A stretch of 64,000 bases of DNA from Stieleria magnilauensis (GCA_007753675.1 CP036432.1:4872394-4936393); one strand, 5' to 3'. Counted from the stretch's first letter, positions 47,193 through 57,162 are shown. Made by a program: numbers and translations. Notes: generated by a model from the letters alone, not told the origin.

Positions 47193-48341
47193 ATGAATAT
47201 CGCATTTCTGTGCGGTTGCCTTGAACCGGGGTGTGATGGGGTCGGCGACTACACGCGACGGTTTGCCGGCGAACTTGCTCACCAAGGACATCGGGTTGTG
47301 GCGGTCGCTTTAAACGACCATCACGCGAGCCGTTCGGGCCCTGGCAGTGGCCTCAGCGGCACAGTCGATTTTGAAGTTACCGGATCCGTTCAGTCCGTCA
47401 ATGACTCGAAACTGCAAACCTTGCGTCTGCATCCATCCGTGCCTTGGGACAATCGGATTCAATCGGCAAGAACGTTTCTTCAGTTTCATGACCCCGACGT
47501 CGTTAGCTTGCAGTTTGTTCCTTATTCGTTTCATCATAAGGGTATTCCGGTTCGATTGGCTCGGCGACTTCAAAGCATTGGCGGCCACTTCCATTGGCAT
47601 ATCATGTGTCACGAGCTATGGGTCGGACTCGGCAGCTCGCCGCCGTTTCGGCACCAACTCCTGGGTGCAATCCAGAGGAATATTTTGGCATCGATTATTT
47701 CACGTTTACGTCCTTGCCGAGTCGATTCTCACGCATCGCCCTATATCGAACTACTTAGGAAGTTGACGAACCATGTCGGTCAGGTGCCATTGTTCAGTAA
47801 CATTCCCGTGGAACCTCAGCACGCTCCGCATGACGATTCGGGGCCAATCCGATTCTGCTTCTTCGGATCTGTACATGGTGGCTGGGGTATCGAGGAGGCA
47901 GCCAGTCTGCTCCATCGGATTACCGCCTCCTATGGACGAACTCCCCTGATCTGTGCAATCGGAAGTGGCGGCGCGGGGGCTAGCAAAACCTGGGAGCGGT
48001 TCCGAACAGCCGGTGTCCCAGTCGAGGAAAACGGCAGATGCGCTGAACCCAGGGTGTCGGCTTTACTCCAATCGTGTGATTTCGGATTGAGCGCATCTTC
48101 CCCGGACTTGATCGAGAAGAGTGGCGCTGCTGCGGCGATGTTCGCCCACGGATTGCCCGTCGTCGTGACGCGGGCACCGATCTGGGGCGATCGGTTTGTC
48201 GATAAAGTGCGTCAGAATTGTCCACTCGCCATTTTTGGTGATGCGATTGACCAGCCGATGAAGCTCACACGACGGCAACCGGCAGAGCAATCTCTGCCTG
48301 AGGTCGCGAGCCGATTTGCGGCGTCACTTTCGACTTTGTGA
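47193..48341 (+). CDS. GT4-like glycosyltransferase
   Basis: A 382-residue GT-B protein. The N-terminal domain has FLCGCLEPGCDGVGDYTRRF with the Gly-rich acceptor-domain loop. The C-terminal donor domain has RFCFFGSVHGGWGIEEAA and FGLSASSPDLIEKSGAAAAMF, a weaker than usual EX7E region. The preceding 200 bases show no gene. Its stop overlaps the next gene's TTG start by 26 bases. Confidence 0.78.
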   Translation: MNIAFLCGCLEPGCDGVGDYTRRFAGELAHQGHRVVAVALNDHHASRSGPGSGLSGTVDFEVTGSVQSVNDSKLQTLRLHPSVPWDNRIQSARTFLQFHDPDVVSLQFVPYSFHHKGIPVRLARRLQSIGGHFHWHIMCHELWVGLGSSPPFRHQLLGAIQRNILASIISRLRPCRVDSHASPYIELLRKLTNHVGQVPLFSNIPVEPQHAPHDDSGPIRFCFFGSVHGGWGIEEAASLLHRITASYGRTPLICAIGSGGAGASKTWERFRTAGVPVEENGRCAEPRVSALLQSCDFGLSASSPDLIEKSGAAAAMFAHGLPVVVTRAPIWGDRFVDKVRQNCPLAIFGDAIDQPMKLTRRQPAEQSLPEVASRFAASLSTL

Positions 48342-49449
48342 ACAAAACTGCAATCGAGGAATACCCATCAAAATTGCTTTGATCGCGACGGGCTTGGGCA
48401 TCGTTAATCGCGGATTTGAGGTATCGGCAACACAGTGGGCGTCCGCGCTCCGTGCCCACGGAGCCGACATCGAGCTTCTCTCTGGTGGGGCACATCCTAC
48501 TGCGCGGAAAATTCCATGCCTGGCGCAGACGGGTTGGGTTGCAAGCTGCATGCGAAGCGTAAAGTTAATCAATGACGGGGCGCGGCTTCAGCAACGCAGT
48601 TTTTCGCCAATGGCGAAGCGGGCGATATCGCGATTCAGACCCGATTACGTTTGGCTACAAGAAGGGACTCTGGCTCGGTCGCTCCAACGCTGGATTCAGC
48701 GGAATCATATTCCCACCCGAATCGTCTTCTGTGATGGCGCCCCCGTCGGCCCGGAGTATTCTTCGGAATTTGACCTCGTCGTGAACCTGACGCCGACGGC
48801 CCGTGAGGAACTCGTATCGTATGGGTATCCAGAGTCTCGGACCCGGCTGATACCGCATCCGGTAACGATTCCGGAGCCGACGATGGATCGTTCAACCTGG
48901 CGACAATCTTTCGGGTTTCGCGAGACCGACCGACTGGTCATCTCGGTCGCGGCTTGGAATTCGCATCATAAACGAATCGACTATGTGATCCGCGAGATGG
49001 AAAAGGTGCGTCGTGATCACGAGCAGTACAAGCTACTTTTGTGCGGCCAACCGACGCCAGAATCGCCCGGGCTCCAGAAGCTGGCACATGAGCTACTGGG
49101 AGAGAATGTGCGGTGGATGACGCTTCCGCTTACAGAGTTATCAAATGCTTACCATGCGGCCGATTTGTTTGTTTTGGCAAGTCATAATGAAGCGTTGGGG
49201 GCAGTGATTGCCGAGGCTGCGATTGCCGGTTTACCGATCATTTGCAATGATTTCCCTGCTGCTCGCTACATCCTCGGTAACCACCCTGGGATCCTCGACC
49301 TGCGTTGCGACGGAGCCCTCGCGGAGGCGATCAGTAGCAGCACGGCCATCCGCGGTGCAGCGAGCGTCACGGAGAGAGTGAAGTCTCAGTTCTGTCCTCG
49401 GCGACTCGCGTACGAACTGGTTGAGTTCCTTGAGGGTGTCGATGCGTAG
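48316..49449 (+). CDS. GT4-family glycosyltransferase
   Basis: A 377-residue GT-B enzyme. The N-terminus contains LIATGLGIVNRGFEVSATQW. The donor domain has SVAAWNSHHKRIDYVIREME, LLLCGQPTPESPGL and ADLFVLASHNEALGAVIAEA with the EX7E acids. The only in-frame start is the TTG at 48316, which overlaps the previous gene by 26 bases; an ATC at 48367 aligned with IKIALIATG would be another candidate. It ends next to the GT2 gene. Confidence 0.8.
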   Translation: MRRHFRLCEQNCNRGIPIKIALIATGLGIVNRGFEVSATQWASALRAHGADIELLSGGAHPTARKIPCLAQTGWVASCMRSVKLINDGARLQQRSFSPMAKRAISRFRPDYVWLQEGTLARSLQRWIQRNHIPTRIVFCDGAPVGPEYSSEFDLVVNLTPTAREELVSYGYPESRTRLIPHPVTIPEPTMDRSTWRQSFGFRETDRLVISVAAWNSHHKRIDYVIREMEKVRRDHEQYKLLLCGQPTPESPGLQKLAHELLGENVRWMTLPLTELSNAYHAADLFVLASHNEALGAVIAEAAIAGLPIICNDFPAARYILGNHPGILDLRCDGALAEAISSSTAIRGAASVTERVKSQFCPRRLAYELVEFLEGVDA

Positions 49450-50482
49450 CCAAATGAAGATTGCGGTCTGCATTCCGACATTCAACCAATCCAAGTATCT
49501 CCGCATTGCCGTGCGGAGCGCACTTGAGCAATCGGGGGTGGAAACGGAGGTCTGGGTTTCGGATGATGCGAGTACGGACGAGACGCCGATGGTCATGCGC
49601 GAGTTCGAGAATGACCCGCGAGTGCGTTATCACCGGCACGCGAAGAATCAAGGGATCGCCGCTAACGCGGGCTGGGTGATGGAACAGCCCGGCACTCCTT
49701 ATTTCGTACGTTTGGACTCCGATGACGTTTTAAAACCGGACTATTGTCGCGTCTTATCCGAGATGCTTTGCCGGCACCCGGATTCAGCAGTTGCTCACTG
49801 CGCCATTGAGGAAATTGACGAACATGGAAAGCATAACCATCATCGGCGGTTAGGGCGCACCTCAGTTGAACAGACTGCCGAAGCAGCCCTTATTGGCGCT
49901 ACCTCCGGCTATCGGGTGGCCGCGAACATTTGCATGTTTCGTACGTCCGCCCTTCGCCAGCTTCCATATGTCTACCGACCGGAGATGAATTTCGCTGAAG
50001 ACTGGGATCTCTTTGTGCGACTTGCTGTCGCGGGGTGGAACAATGTCTATTGCAGCGACACACTCGCCGAATATCGAGTCTGGAGTGATGCGGGAGGGTA
50101 TCGTTCAGGACGCAAAGCAAGTGAAATTCGCGGGGTCCTTCGTCTCTTTGAGGAAACCCTTCAGCCTGAGTGGGACCGACGAGATTGGGAGACCATTGAC
50201 TTGTGGAAGGCACGTAGGCGACTGGCTGTAACCCACGCTAAAACCCTAGCAATGATCCCGCCCGATACGGAAGATTATCAAGAGGTACACGGCCTGCTTG
50301 AAGATTTGGCGGGGAACCGCGAAGTTATCGAATCACATCTGGCGTTTACGAAGTCAACGATCGGCAGATTCACCGAGTCCTTGGCCCAGCCCCGTCGGCG
50401 ACTACGAGCCCATGCAAAGTCGGTCTACCTCCGAGTCGGCAAGATAATCCCGCTCGTCCAACGCGGCTTTTTTCGGCGATAG
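49442..50482 (+). CDS. GT2-family glycosyltransferase
   Basis: A 346-residue GT-A enzyme. Its first domain begins KIAVCIPTFNQSKYLRIAV, with the nucleotide-binding VSDDASTDET and metal-binding RLDSDDVLKPDYC, a clear DxD equivalent, and later WDLFVRLAVAG. The ATG at 49442 overlaps the previous stop (ATGCGTAG), suggesting coupling; an ATG at 49454 is the alternative. The C-terminus is basic. Confidence 0.86.
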   Translation: MRSQMKIAVCIPTFNQSKYLRIAVRSALEQSGVETEVWVSDDASTDETPMVMREFENDPRVRYHRHAKNQGIAANAGWVMEQPGTPYFVRLDSDDVLKPDYCRVLSEMLCRHPDSAVAHCAIEEIDEHGKHNHHRRLGRTSVEQTAEAALIGATSGYRVAANICMFRTSALRQLPYVYRPEMNFAEDWDLFVRLAVAGWNNVYCSDTLAEYRVWSDAGGYRSGRKASEIRGVLRLFEETLQPEWDRRDWETIDLWKARRRLAVTHAKTLAMIPPDTEDYQEVHGLLEDLAGNREVIESHLAFTKSTIGRFTESLAQPRRRLRAHAKSVYLRVGKIIPLVQRGFFRR

Positions 50483-50487
50483 TTTGT

Positions 50488-51984
50488 ATGCTCAACGATG
50501 ATCGATCGATAGGATACCGCGTGAATCAGTCACTGAATCGAAGTCATCGGCGTAGTCCCCGCAACAGTCATGGAACACGCGCATCCAGCGAAACGATGAC
50601 ACGGATTCGATTTTGGATCTGTGTGTATCTAATTCTTTGGTTGATCGAGGGGGGGCTTCGCCGATGGATCCTTCCCGGCTTGGCAACGCCTCTTCTGGTC
50701 GTTCGCGATCCAGTGCTACTCGTCATCTATTGGCTGACGCTGAAATCTGGGGTGTTCCCCAAAAACACCCTGATCAGCGCAACGTTCTTTTTGGGGGCAG
50801 TAAGTTGGTTTTTTGCGGTCCTCCTGGGACACATGGATCCCCTCGTGGCTTCCTACGGCGTACGCTGTGACTTTTTCCATGTGCCTCTGATCTTTGTGAT
50901 GGGACGCGTTTTGACACGTGCAGATGTGGATTCGGTTTGTCGAATCTCTCTATGGATTTCAATACCTTTTACGCTCTTACTCATTGCGCAGTTCTACTCG
51001 CCGCAAAGTTCCGTTTTAAACCGTGGCGTTGGAGGTGATCTTTCGGGTGCAGGTTTCTCTGGTGCGTTAGGAAGGTTTAGGCCGCCAGGAACGTTCAGCT
51101 TCATCAATGGGCCGGCTAGTTTGTATCCTATGTTGTGCTGTGCATGGTTCTATCTTGTTTACCGCCGCAAGATTTCCCTACTTCTGATGGGACTTTCCGG
51201 AGGCGCAATTTTATTGGCGATTCCATTTTCGATCAGTCGATCACTGTTTATCGGCGAGTTGATCGCGATCTGCTTCGGCGTCGCTGCGATCGCATTGGGC
51301 GGCGCAATGTCGTCCAGACTAATTTTCCGCAGTTTACTTGGAGGCGGCGTGGCAATCGCACTGTTTTGCTGTATCCCAGGGACTTCTGAAGCGTTTGCTG
51401 CATTCGCTGACCGATGGGAAAAATCAACGACGAATCGGGGCGGCGTCCAGGAGGCGATCGTGGGACGCGTCGTCGAGGGAATTGTTCGGCCGTTCGCCGA
51501 CATGCCCGTCATGGGCTACGGGAGTGGGATTTCAACGATCGTTGGGCAGAAACTTGCAACGGGAACGCGGGGATTTGGTTATTCGGAAGGCGAGTGGGGG
51601 CGGATCCTCATGGAGGGAGGGCTGGTGCTTGGGCCGCTAGTCCTGAGCTATCGGATTTCAATCTTGTGTGTCTTGGCATGGGCGACGTGCAAAGCGGCAC
51701 GGAGACGCGATTGGTGCTCGCTCCCCATTCTCGCAGTGAGCGCGCAAATGATTTTGCTCGGCCAATGGGGGCAAGCGACGTCGCTGGGGGCATCAATGAT
51801 CACCGGAGGGTTTTGCCTGGCTGCTTCAAGACCTGCCAGCGTTGAGCACAGGACACGAAGAAGTCCTCCGCCACGCACCAGGCGACTAGCGAGACACACT
51901 TCGCGGCGCCGCGATCACACACCAGGCATTCCGAATCGGCCACCCGGGATTCAGGCTCCCGACGTTGCAACAGGCTACAATTAA
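50488..51984 (+). CDS. O-antigen polymerase-like membrane protein (Wzy-like)
   Basis: Up to 498 residues with about ten hydrophobic helices, such as FWICVYLILWLIEGGL, LVVRDPVLLVIYWLTL, ISLLLMGLSGGAILLAI and GEWGRILMEGGLVLGPLVL. The large loop between helices, with RPPGTFSFINGPAS and a Gly-rich MGYGSGISTIVG, fits O-antigen polymerases. Wzy proteins have little sequence conservation, so the call rests on topology and location. A basic 36-residue leader makes the ATG at 50596 a possible start. The C-terminal 60 residues are Arg/Pro-rich. Confidence 0.75.
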   Translation: MLNDDRSIGYRVNQSLNRSHRRSPRNSHGTRASSETMTRIRFWICVYLILWLIEGGLRRWILPGLATPLLVVRDPVLLVIYWLTLKSGVFPKNTLISATFFLGAVSWFFAVLLGHMDPLVASYGVRCDFFHVPLIFVMGRVLTRADVDSVCRISLWISIPFTLLLIAQFYSPQSSVLNRGVGGDLSGAGFSGALGRFRPPGTFSFINGPASLYPMLCCAWFYLVYRRKISLLLMGLSGGAILLAIPFSISRSLFIGELIAICFGVAAIALGGAMSSRLIFRSLLGGGVAIALFCCIPGTSEAFAAFADRWEKSTTNRGGVQEAIVGRVVEGIVRPFADMPVMGYGSGISTIVGQKLATGTRGFGYSEGEWGRILMEGGLVLGPLVLSYRISILCVLAWATCKAARRRDWCSLPILAVSAQMILLGQWGQATSLGASMITGGFCLAASRPASVEHRTRRSPPPRTRRLARHTSRRRDHTPGIPNRPPGIQAPDVATGYN

Positions 51985-52104
51985 CATCGGTACCACGGCG
52001 ATCGATTTGCTCTTGGCTTGCCGTGTGAAACGGCCGAATCTTCTGCGCAAAAGCGACCTTGGTGAACCTGCGCATCTGCGAACACAACTGAACTGGATAC
52101 ATTG

Positions 52105-53394
52105 ATGATTCTAATTTCTCATCCAACCGGAAACAACAACGTTCGTGAAGCTGCGATTTCACTGGCTGATTCGAGGTTGCTCTCAGAGTTCCATCTAGGG
52201 ATCGCAGCGTGCAACGGAAACTTTTTCGCGCAAGCAGCCCGACTACCCGGATTATCGGAGATACGCCGACGCAGCTACCATTCGAAATTATCATCTTTCT
52301 TGAAGCTACATCCCTGGAGAGAATCGGGACGATTGACAGCGTCGCGATTGGGGTGGAACTTCTTAACATCTCAAGAATCGAGCTTCTTCGGTATCGATTC
52401 TGTGTATCGGTCTTTTGACCGGGCTGTCGCCCGTCGGGTCGAGGCAATGGAATCGCAACTTGCGGCGGTATACTGCTACGAGGATGGGGCGTTTGAGACG
52501 TTTCGAGTTGCAAAACGTCTAGGCCTAAAATGTATCTATGACCTTCCAATCGCATATTGGCGCAAATCACGAGCACTTCTCGAACAGCAAGCGGAACGCT
52601 ATCCGGCATGGGAACCGACTCTCGTCGGAACCCGCGATTCGAGTTCAAAATGTGCCCGAAAGGACTCTGAGTTAGAACTCGCTGACGCGATCCTATGCCC
52701 AAGCGGATTCGTGAGGGACTCACTTCCCCATGGTACAGTTGCCGACAAGCTTGTTAGCGTGACCCCGTTTGGGAGCCCCAGGCTGACACAGGTGTGTCAA
52801 CAGGTGGTTAACAGTGATGCAGATGGTCCCAGAGGGCAGCAGACGCGGCTAAAGGTCCTCTTCGTAGGATCAATGACGCAACGAAAGGGCTTGGCAGACC
52901 TATTTGAGGCGATGAAGCTCCTTGACCCGACGCGGTTTGAACTACACGTTTTGGGGAGTCCGATCGTACCGATGGATTTTTATACCGAGCAGTATGGCGT
53001 GTTCATCCATCATGCGACGCGGCCACATGACCAGGTTCTCAAGTTGATGCGTTCGATGGATGCTTTCGTGCTTCCGTCCATTGTTGAAGGTCGAGCGCTC
53101 GTTCAACAAGAAGCTTTGGCATGTGGGTTACCCATTGTCGTGACGGCGAATGCCGGTGCGGAGGATCTAGTAGCAGATGAAACTGCCGGATTCCTGATTC
53201 CCGTAAACGATCCTCAAGCCATTGCGCTAAGACTCGAGCAATTGCAACAGGATCGCGATCTGTTGGCGGAGATGTCCTCTGCTGCAGTTGAAAAGGCAGC
53301 GGAATTGACCTGGGAAAGTTATCGCACTCAAGTTGTCGATGCGGTCAAGCAATGTTTACGAGCAGAAACATGTGTTTTCACGACGTTGCATTGA
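52105..53394 (+). CDS. GT4-family glycosyltransferase
   Basis: A 429-residue GT-B enzyme. The N-terminal domain begins MILISHPTGNNNVREAA; the donor domain contains LKVLFVGSMTQRKGLADLFE, AFVLPSIVEGRALVQQEALA (EX7E acids) and PIVVTANAGAEDLV. A TTG one codon upstream is possible. It is preceded by 120 bases without a gene, following the Wzy-like gene. Confidence 0.86.
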   Translation: MILISHPTGNNNVREAAISLADSRLLSEFHLGIAACNGNFFAQAARLPGLSEIRRRSYHSKLSSFLKLHPWRESGRLTASRLGWNFLTSQESSFFGIDSVYRSFDRAVARRVEAMESQLAAVYCYEDGAFETFRVAKRLGLKCIYDLPIAYWRKSRALLEQQAERYPAWEPTLVGTRDSSSKCARKDSELELADAILCPSGFVRDSLPHGTVADKLVSVTPFGSPRLTQVCQQVVNSDADGPRGQQTRLKVLFVGSMTQRKGLADLFEAMKLLDPTRFELHVLGSPIVPMDFYTEQYGVFIHHATRPHDQVLKLMRSMDAFVLPSIVEGRALVQQEALACGLPIVVTANAGAEDLVADETAGFLIPVNDPQAIALRLEQLQQDRDLLAEMSSAAVEKAAELTWESYRTQVVDAVKQCLRAETCVFTTLH

Positions 53395-53451
53395 AGATAC
53401 TGGGGCACGCGCTGAGACCTCCGATCGAACATTTCACCAAGCGAATTAGGC

Positions 53452-54624
53452 GTGCCTAAGCTCATCATCATCGGTAATTACCCGCCAGATCGCCAACAGA
53501 GCATGGAACGATTTGCTGAGATGTTGCGGCGGGGGGCGGAGGACCAGGGGATTGCCGCCGAGATTTGGCGGCCCGAAGTGCTTTTTGCGAAGAAGCACTC
53601 AAGCACGACGTCCGGGATTTCCAAGTGGCTCGGTTACCTCGACAAATGGGTGCGTTATCCACGAGTGCTTCGCAAGCGAATCGCAACGATGCGTCGCGAC
53701 GGAACACTGCATGACGCTTGTTTTCACGTCGCAGATCACTCCAACGCGTTCTACATGCGGCAACTTCCCCCTGACCAATCTGCCATCACCTGCCATGATG
53801 TCCTGGCGATACGGGGAGCCCGGGGCGACGTGGATGCTCATTGCCCCGCATCGAAGGCCGGCAAGCTGATGCAGGCTTGGATCCTGCGGAATCTTACAAG
53901 ATCCAAGAAGGTTGCAGCCGTCTCTGACACTACGCTCTCGCAGTTGAAGACTCTTTCAGAATCGGTGTCCGATGCCTGCCCGACGACTCAACGTGACTGG
54001 AGGGTCGTCCTCAACGGCTTTAACGCGAACTTCTCTCCAATGCCCTGTCATGAGGCGCAACCACTGCTTCAATCCGCGGGCATCGATCCCGAAGAATCGT
54101 TCCTTCTTCACATCGGTTCGTCGCTCGGTCGAAAGAACCGGGCGATGTTACTGGAGATGGCAGCGAAAGCTGGGACACAATGGAGGGGGGCAATTGTTTT
54201 TGCCGGTGCTCCGCTGACTTCTGAGCTCGAATTGCGGGCTTCGCAGCTGGGACTCGCAGAGAGAGTCATTCAGGTGCGACGTCCCGACCATGAAACGTTG
54301 AGGGCTCTCTACAGTCGCTGCTTTGCTTTTGTCTTCCCATCCTTTTCGGAAGGATTTGGGTGGCCGGTCATCGAGGCCCAGGCCTGTGGCGCTCCGGTAA
54401 TCGCAAGCAACGTACCCCCAATGCCTGAAGTAAGTGGCGGTGCCGCCATTCATGTCGCCCCCGACGACGTTGCAGGTTTTGCTAACGCTCTGTTGAGTCT
54501 CGACGACCAATCGACACGGGTAGATCTAATTGAGCGAGGATGGCAGAACTGCGAGCGGTTTGACAGTGGCCGGATGATGGAGTCCTACTTGAATTTGTTT
54601 AACAATTCAGGGGCCGCCGTTTGA
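53452..54624 (+). CDS. GT4-family glycosyltransferase
   Basis: A 390-residue GT-B enzyme starting at GTG. Acceptor domain begins with KLIIIGNYPPDRQQSMERF; donor domain has FLLHIGSSLGRKNRAML, CFAFVFPSFSEGFGWPVIEA (EX7E) and APVIASNVPPMPEVSGGAA. It ends in TTGA shared with a possible start of the next gene. Confidence 0.87.
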   Translation: MPKLIIIGNYPPDRQQSMERFAEMLRRGAEDQGIAAEIWRPEVLFAKKHSSTTSGISKWLGYLDKWVRYPRVLRKRIATMRRDGTLHDACFHVADHSNAFYMRQLPPDQSAITCHDVLAIRGARGDVDAHCPASKAGKLMQAWILRNLTRSKKVAAVSDTTLSQLKTLSESVSDACPTTQRDWRVVLNGFNANFSPMPCHEAQPLLQSAGIDPEESFLLHIGSSLGRKNRAMLLEMAAKAGTQWRGAIVFAGAPLTSELELRASQLGLAERVIQVRRPDHETLRALYSRCFAFVFPSFSEGFGWPVIEAQACGAPVIASNVPPMPEVSGGAAIHVAPDDVAGFANALLSLDDQSTRVDLIERGWQNCERFDSGRMMESYLNLFNNSGAAV

Positions 54625-54629
54625 CCGCC

Positions 54630-55298
54630 ATGCGATTCGGGCTGAAGTGTTTGATCGTGTTGATGCCATGGTTCTTGCGACGGCGGATGCTGCAATGGGT
54701 GTTCGGTTACAAAATCCATCCTCAGGCCCGCATCCAAGCATCATGGATTTTCCCCCGTTACCTCGAAATGTCAGCCCACACGAGAATCGGTCTATTCAAT
54801 GTCGCGATCCATCTTGATCGCATCGTGATGGATGAAAACGCGACGATCGGCCGAGGGAATTGGATCACCGGATTTCCAACCGGCACCGGTTCACGCCATT
54901 TTTCTCACCAAGTCGGCCGAGTCTCTGAGTTAGTGATGGAGCGTCATTCCGCCGTAACCAAACACCACCACCTCGACTGTACCAACCGAATTCGAATCGG
55001 CCGATTCGCGACGGTAGCTGGGTATCAATCGCAATTCCTCACTCACTCAATCGACCTTGTAGATTGTCGTCAATCGAGTGCTCCGATCGATATCGGTGAC
55101 TACACGTTCGTTGGAACTAACGTCGTGGTCTTGGGCGGTGCCACGCTACCAGCACACAGCGTACTTGGCGCCTCTTCGCTCCTAAATAAGGGGTACGTTA
55201 CTGAATTCATGCTGTACGGCGGAGTTCCCGCAAAACCGATTCAAGCGATATCCAAAGAAGCAAAGTACTTCCTGCGGACAGAAGGCTTCATCGCGTAA
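54630..55298 (+). CDS. LbH acetyltransferase (WcaF/maltose-type)
   Basis: A 222-residue left-handed beta-helix acyltransferase. Hexapeptide-type turns are visible (ENATIGRGNWITG, THIGDYTFVGTNVVVLGGATLP-like segments), with the acceptor-loop region SHQVGRVSELVMERHSAVTKH. The N-terminus is basic and hydrophobic (IVLMPWFLRRRMLQWVFGYK), suggesting membrane association. An upstream TTG at 54621 overlaps the previous stop. It probably O-acetylates a sugar of the repeat unit. Confidence 0.78.
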   Translation: MRFGLKCLIVLMPWFLRRRMLQWVFGYKIHPQARIQASWIFPRYLEMSAHTRIGLFNVAIHLDRIVMDENATIGRGNWITGFPTGTGSRHFSHQVGRVSELVMERHSAVTKHHHLDCTNRIRIGRFATVAGYQSQFLTHSIDLVDCRQSSAPIDIGDYTFVGTNVVVLGGATLPAHSVLGASSLLNKGYVTEFMLYGGVPAKPIQAISKEAKYFLRTEGFIA

Positions 55299-55322
55299 TC
55301 GCGACTGACGACTATTACTAGC

Positions 55323-56561
55323 GTGACCAATACCAGAATGAAAGTTCTTCAAGTTGTCTCATCGATGAACCCCGACCAGGGAGGAGTTTGCCAAGGAATT
55401 CGGAACACGCTCCCGGCAATGGCATCGCTTAATTGCGACAATGATGTAGTGTGCCTGGACGGCGTCGATGACACCTTCGGAGTGAAGGATGCGTTCCGGG
55501 TCATCCGCCTCGGTGAGCGTGTCGGGCCGTGGGCGTATTCCAAGAAGCTCCGAGGCTGGCTGAGGAATTCTCTTCCGGATTACGATGCGGTTGTCATCAA
55601 TGGATTGTGGACGTATCACTCGTTTGCAGTCACCAGCGTGGTTTCGCAATTACGACGCGAAGGTGTCACCAATTTGCCGCGAGTCTATGTGATGCCCCAT
55701 GGCATGCTGGATCCGTGGTTTCAACGACAGCCTTCACGGCGACTTAAAGCGTATCGCAATTGGGCTTATTGGAAAGCGGCGGAACACCGAACGGTGCGAC
55801 ATGCGGACGGGTTGCTTTTTACCTGTCGCAAAGAATTGGAACTGGCACGAGAACCGTTCCGCCCCTATCGACCGAAGCAGGAAATTAACGTGGGCTATGG
55901 AGTCCCCTCCCCACCCCGATTTACCACGGAAATGAAGTCGGCCTTTTTGGAAGCCTGCCCGCAAGCGGTAAACCGTCCCTATCTGCTGTTCATTAGTCGA
56001 ATACACCCGAAGAAGGGCGTTGACCTGTTGTTACGGGCCTACGCAGAGATGGCAGGCAAATATAAAACTGCCGAAGGAGTTCCTCTACTCGTTGTCGCTG
56101 GCCCCTGTGACTCGGCATACGCCGAGGAGATGAAGGAACTGGCGCGACAACTCGGCTTGTGGAATGCAATGCCCTCGATCGAAGACGGATCCAAGCCGCA
56201 AGTGACATTTCCCGGGATGCTTCGAGGCGATGCCAAGTGGGGTGCGTTCTACGGATGTGAGGCCTTCGTCCTTCCGAGTCATCAAGAGAACTTTGGGATC
56301 GCCGTGGTTGAAGCGCTTGCCTGCGGCAAACCGGTTTTGATTTCGAACCAGGTGAATATATGGGACGAGATCCAGGATTACGATGCTTGCCTTGTCGAAG
56401 ATGATTCGCAAATCGGGACGAACCGTCTGATCGATCAATGGCTGAAACTATCTGCTGAAGCGAGAGGTGAGATGGGGCAGTCGGCTCTGCAATGCTATGG
56501 CAAGAATTATCGACCTGAATCGGTCGCAGCTCGATTCATCTCAGCGTTATCCGGGGCGTAG
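55323..56561 (+). CDS. GT4-family glycosyltransferase
   Basis: A 412-residue GT-B enzyme. The N-terminus carries VLQVVSSMNPDQGGVCQGI; the C-terminal domain has PYLLFISRIHPKKGVDLLLR, AFVLPSHQENFGIAVVEALA (EX7E) and KPVLISNQVNIWDEIQ, the usual WcaC/GT4 blocks. The GTG at 55323 and ATG at 55338 are both possible starts. Its last 65 bases overlap the next acetyltransferase gene. Confidence 0.88.
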   Translation: MTNTRMKVLQVVSSMNPDQGGVCQGIRNTLPAMASLNCDNDVVCLDGVDDTFGVKDAFRVIRLGERVGPWAYSKKLRGWLRNSLPDYDAVVINGLWTYHSFAVTSVVSQLRREGVTNLPRVYVMPHGMLDPWFQRQPSRRLKAYRNWAYWKAAEHRTVRHADGLLFTCRKELELAREPFRPYRPKQEINVGYGVPSPPRFTTEMKSAFLEACPQAVNRPYLLFISRIHPKKGVDLLLRAYAEMAGKYKTAEGVPLLVVAGPCDSAYAEEMKELARQLGLWNAMPSIEDGSKPQVTFPGMLRGDAKWGAFYGCEAFVLPSHQENFGIAVVEALACGKPVLISNQVNIWDEIQDYDACLVEDDSQIGTNRLIDQWLKLSAEARGEMGQSALQCYGKNYRPESVAARFISALSGA

Positions 56562-57162
56562 TCCGTTGGAATCTGCATCAGTCCTTGACGCATCCCAGAC
56601 GAAGCCGTCCGAAGGCGGAGCGAGCTTTTCGCTCGGCAGCCGATTGACTCGGCTGGTGTGGAACTTGTCGTGGTTGGTGCTGGCGTCATGGACGCCCGCT
56701 CCGCTTCACCGGTACCGTGTCGCCATTCTGCGACTATTCGGCGCCCAGGTGGACTGGACGGCACACGTCTATGGAAATGCAAAAATTTGGCTGCCGGCGA
56801 ATTTAACGATGGGCGCCCACAGTTGCTTGGGGCCGAGAGTCAATTGTTATTGTATGGACCGGATCACGTTGGCCGACCGCGCTGTCGTTTCCCAAGATTC
56901 AACTCTTTGTGCCGGGTCGCATGATATCTCGGATGCGAACTTCCAGTTGATCACCCGCCCCATTGTGATCGGCGAGCAGGCGTGGGTGGCCGCGGAGGTC
57001 TTTGTCGGCCCTGGTGTGACGGTCGGGAAAGGTGCGGTCTTGGGCGCGCGGTCGGTCGTTTTCAAAGACGCGATCGAAAATGGTATTTATGTAGGTAACC
57101 CGGCCAAACTGGTGAAAGAACGGCAATGGGATGGACAGGAGGCGCAGCGTGCCCCAGCCTGA
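56497..57162 (+). CDS. WcaF-like acetyltransferase
   Basis: A 221-residue left-handed beta-helix acetyltransferase. The N-terminal motif with YPGRSPLES resembles WcaF leaders, which supports the ATG at 56497 even though it overlaps the upstream gene by 65 bases; a TTG at 56566 would avoid the overlap. Later LYxxR-like and helix blocks include RYRVAILRLFGAQVDW, ISDANFQLITRPIVIGEQAW and GVTVGKGAVLGARSVVFKD. It likely O-acetylates a repeat unit. It is the second acetyltransferase of the locus. Confidence 0.83.
   Translation: MARIIDLNRSQLDSSQRYPGRSPLESASVLDASQTKPSEGGASFSLGSRLTRLVWNLSWLVLASWTPAPLHRYRVAILRLFGAQVDWTAHVYGNAKIWLPANLTMGAHSCLGPRVNCYCMDRITLADRAVVSQDSTLCAGSHDISDANFQLITRPIVIGEQAWVAAEVFVGPGVTVGKGAVLGARSVVFKDAIENGIYVGNPAKLVKERQWDGQEAQRAPA
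57137..57142 (+). promoter_or_regulatory. Strong Shine-Dalgarno deciding the next start
   Basis: AGGAGG lies six bases before GTG 57149. Clear Shine-Dalgarno sites are rare in this window, so this one gives good support for the GTG over the ATG at 57131. Confidence 0.75.
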
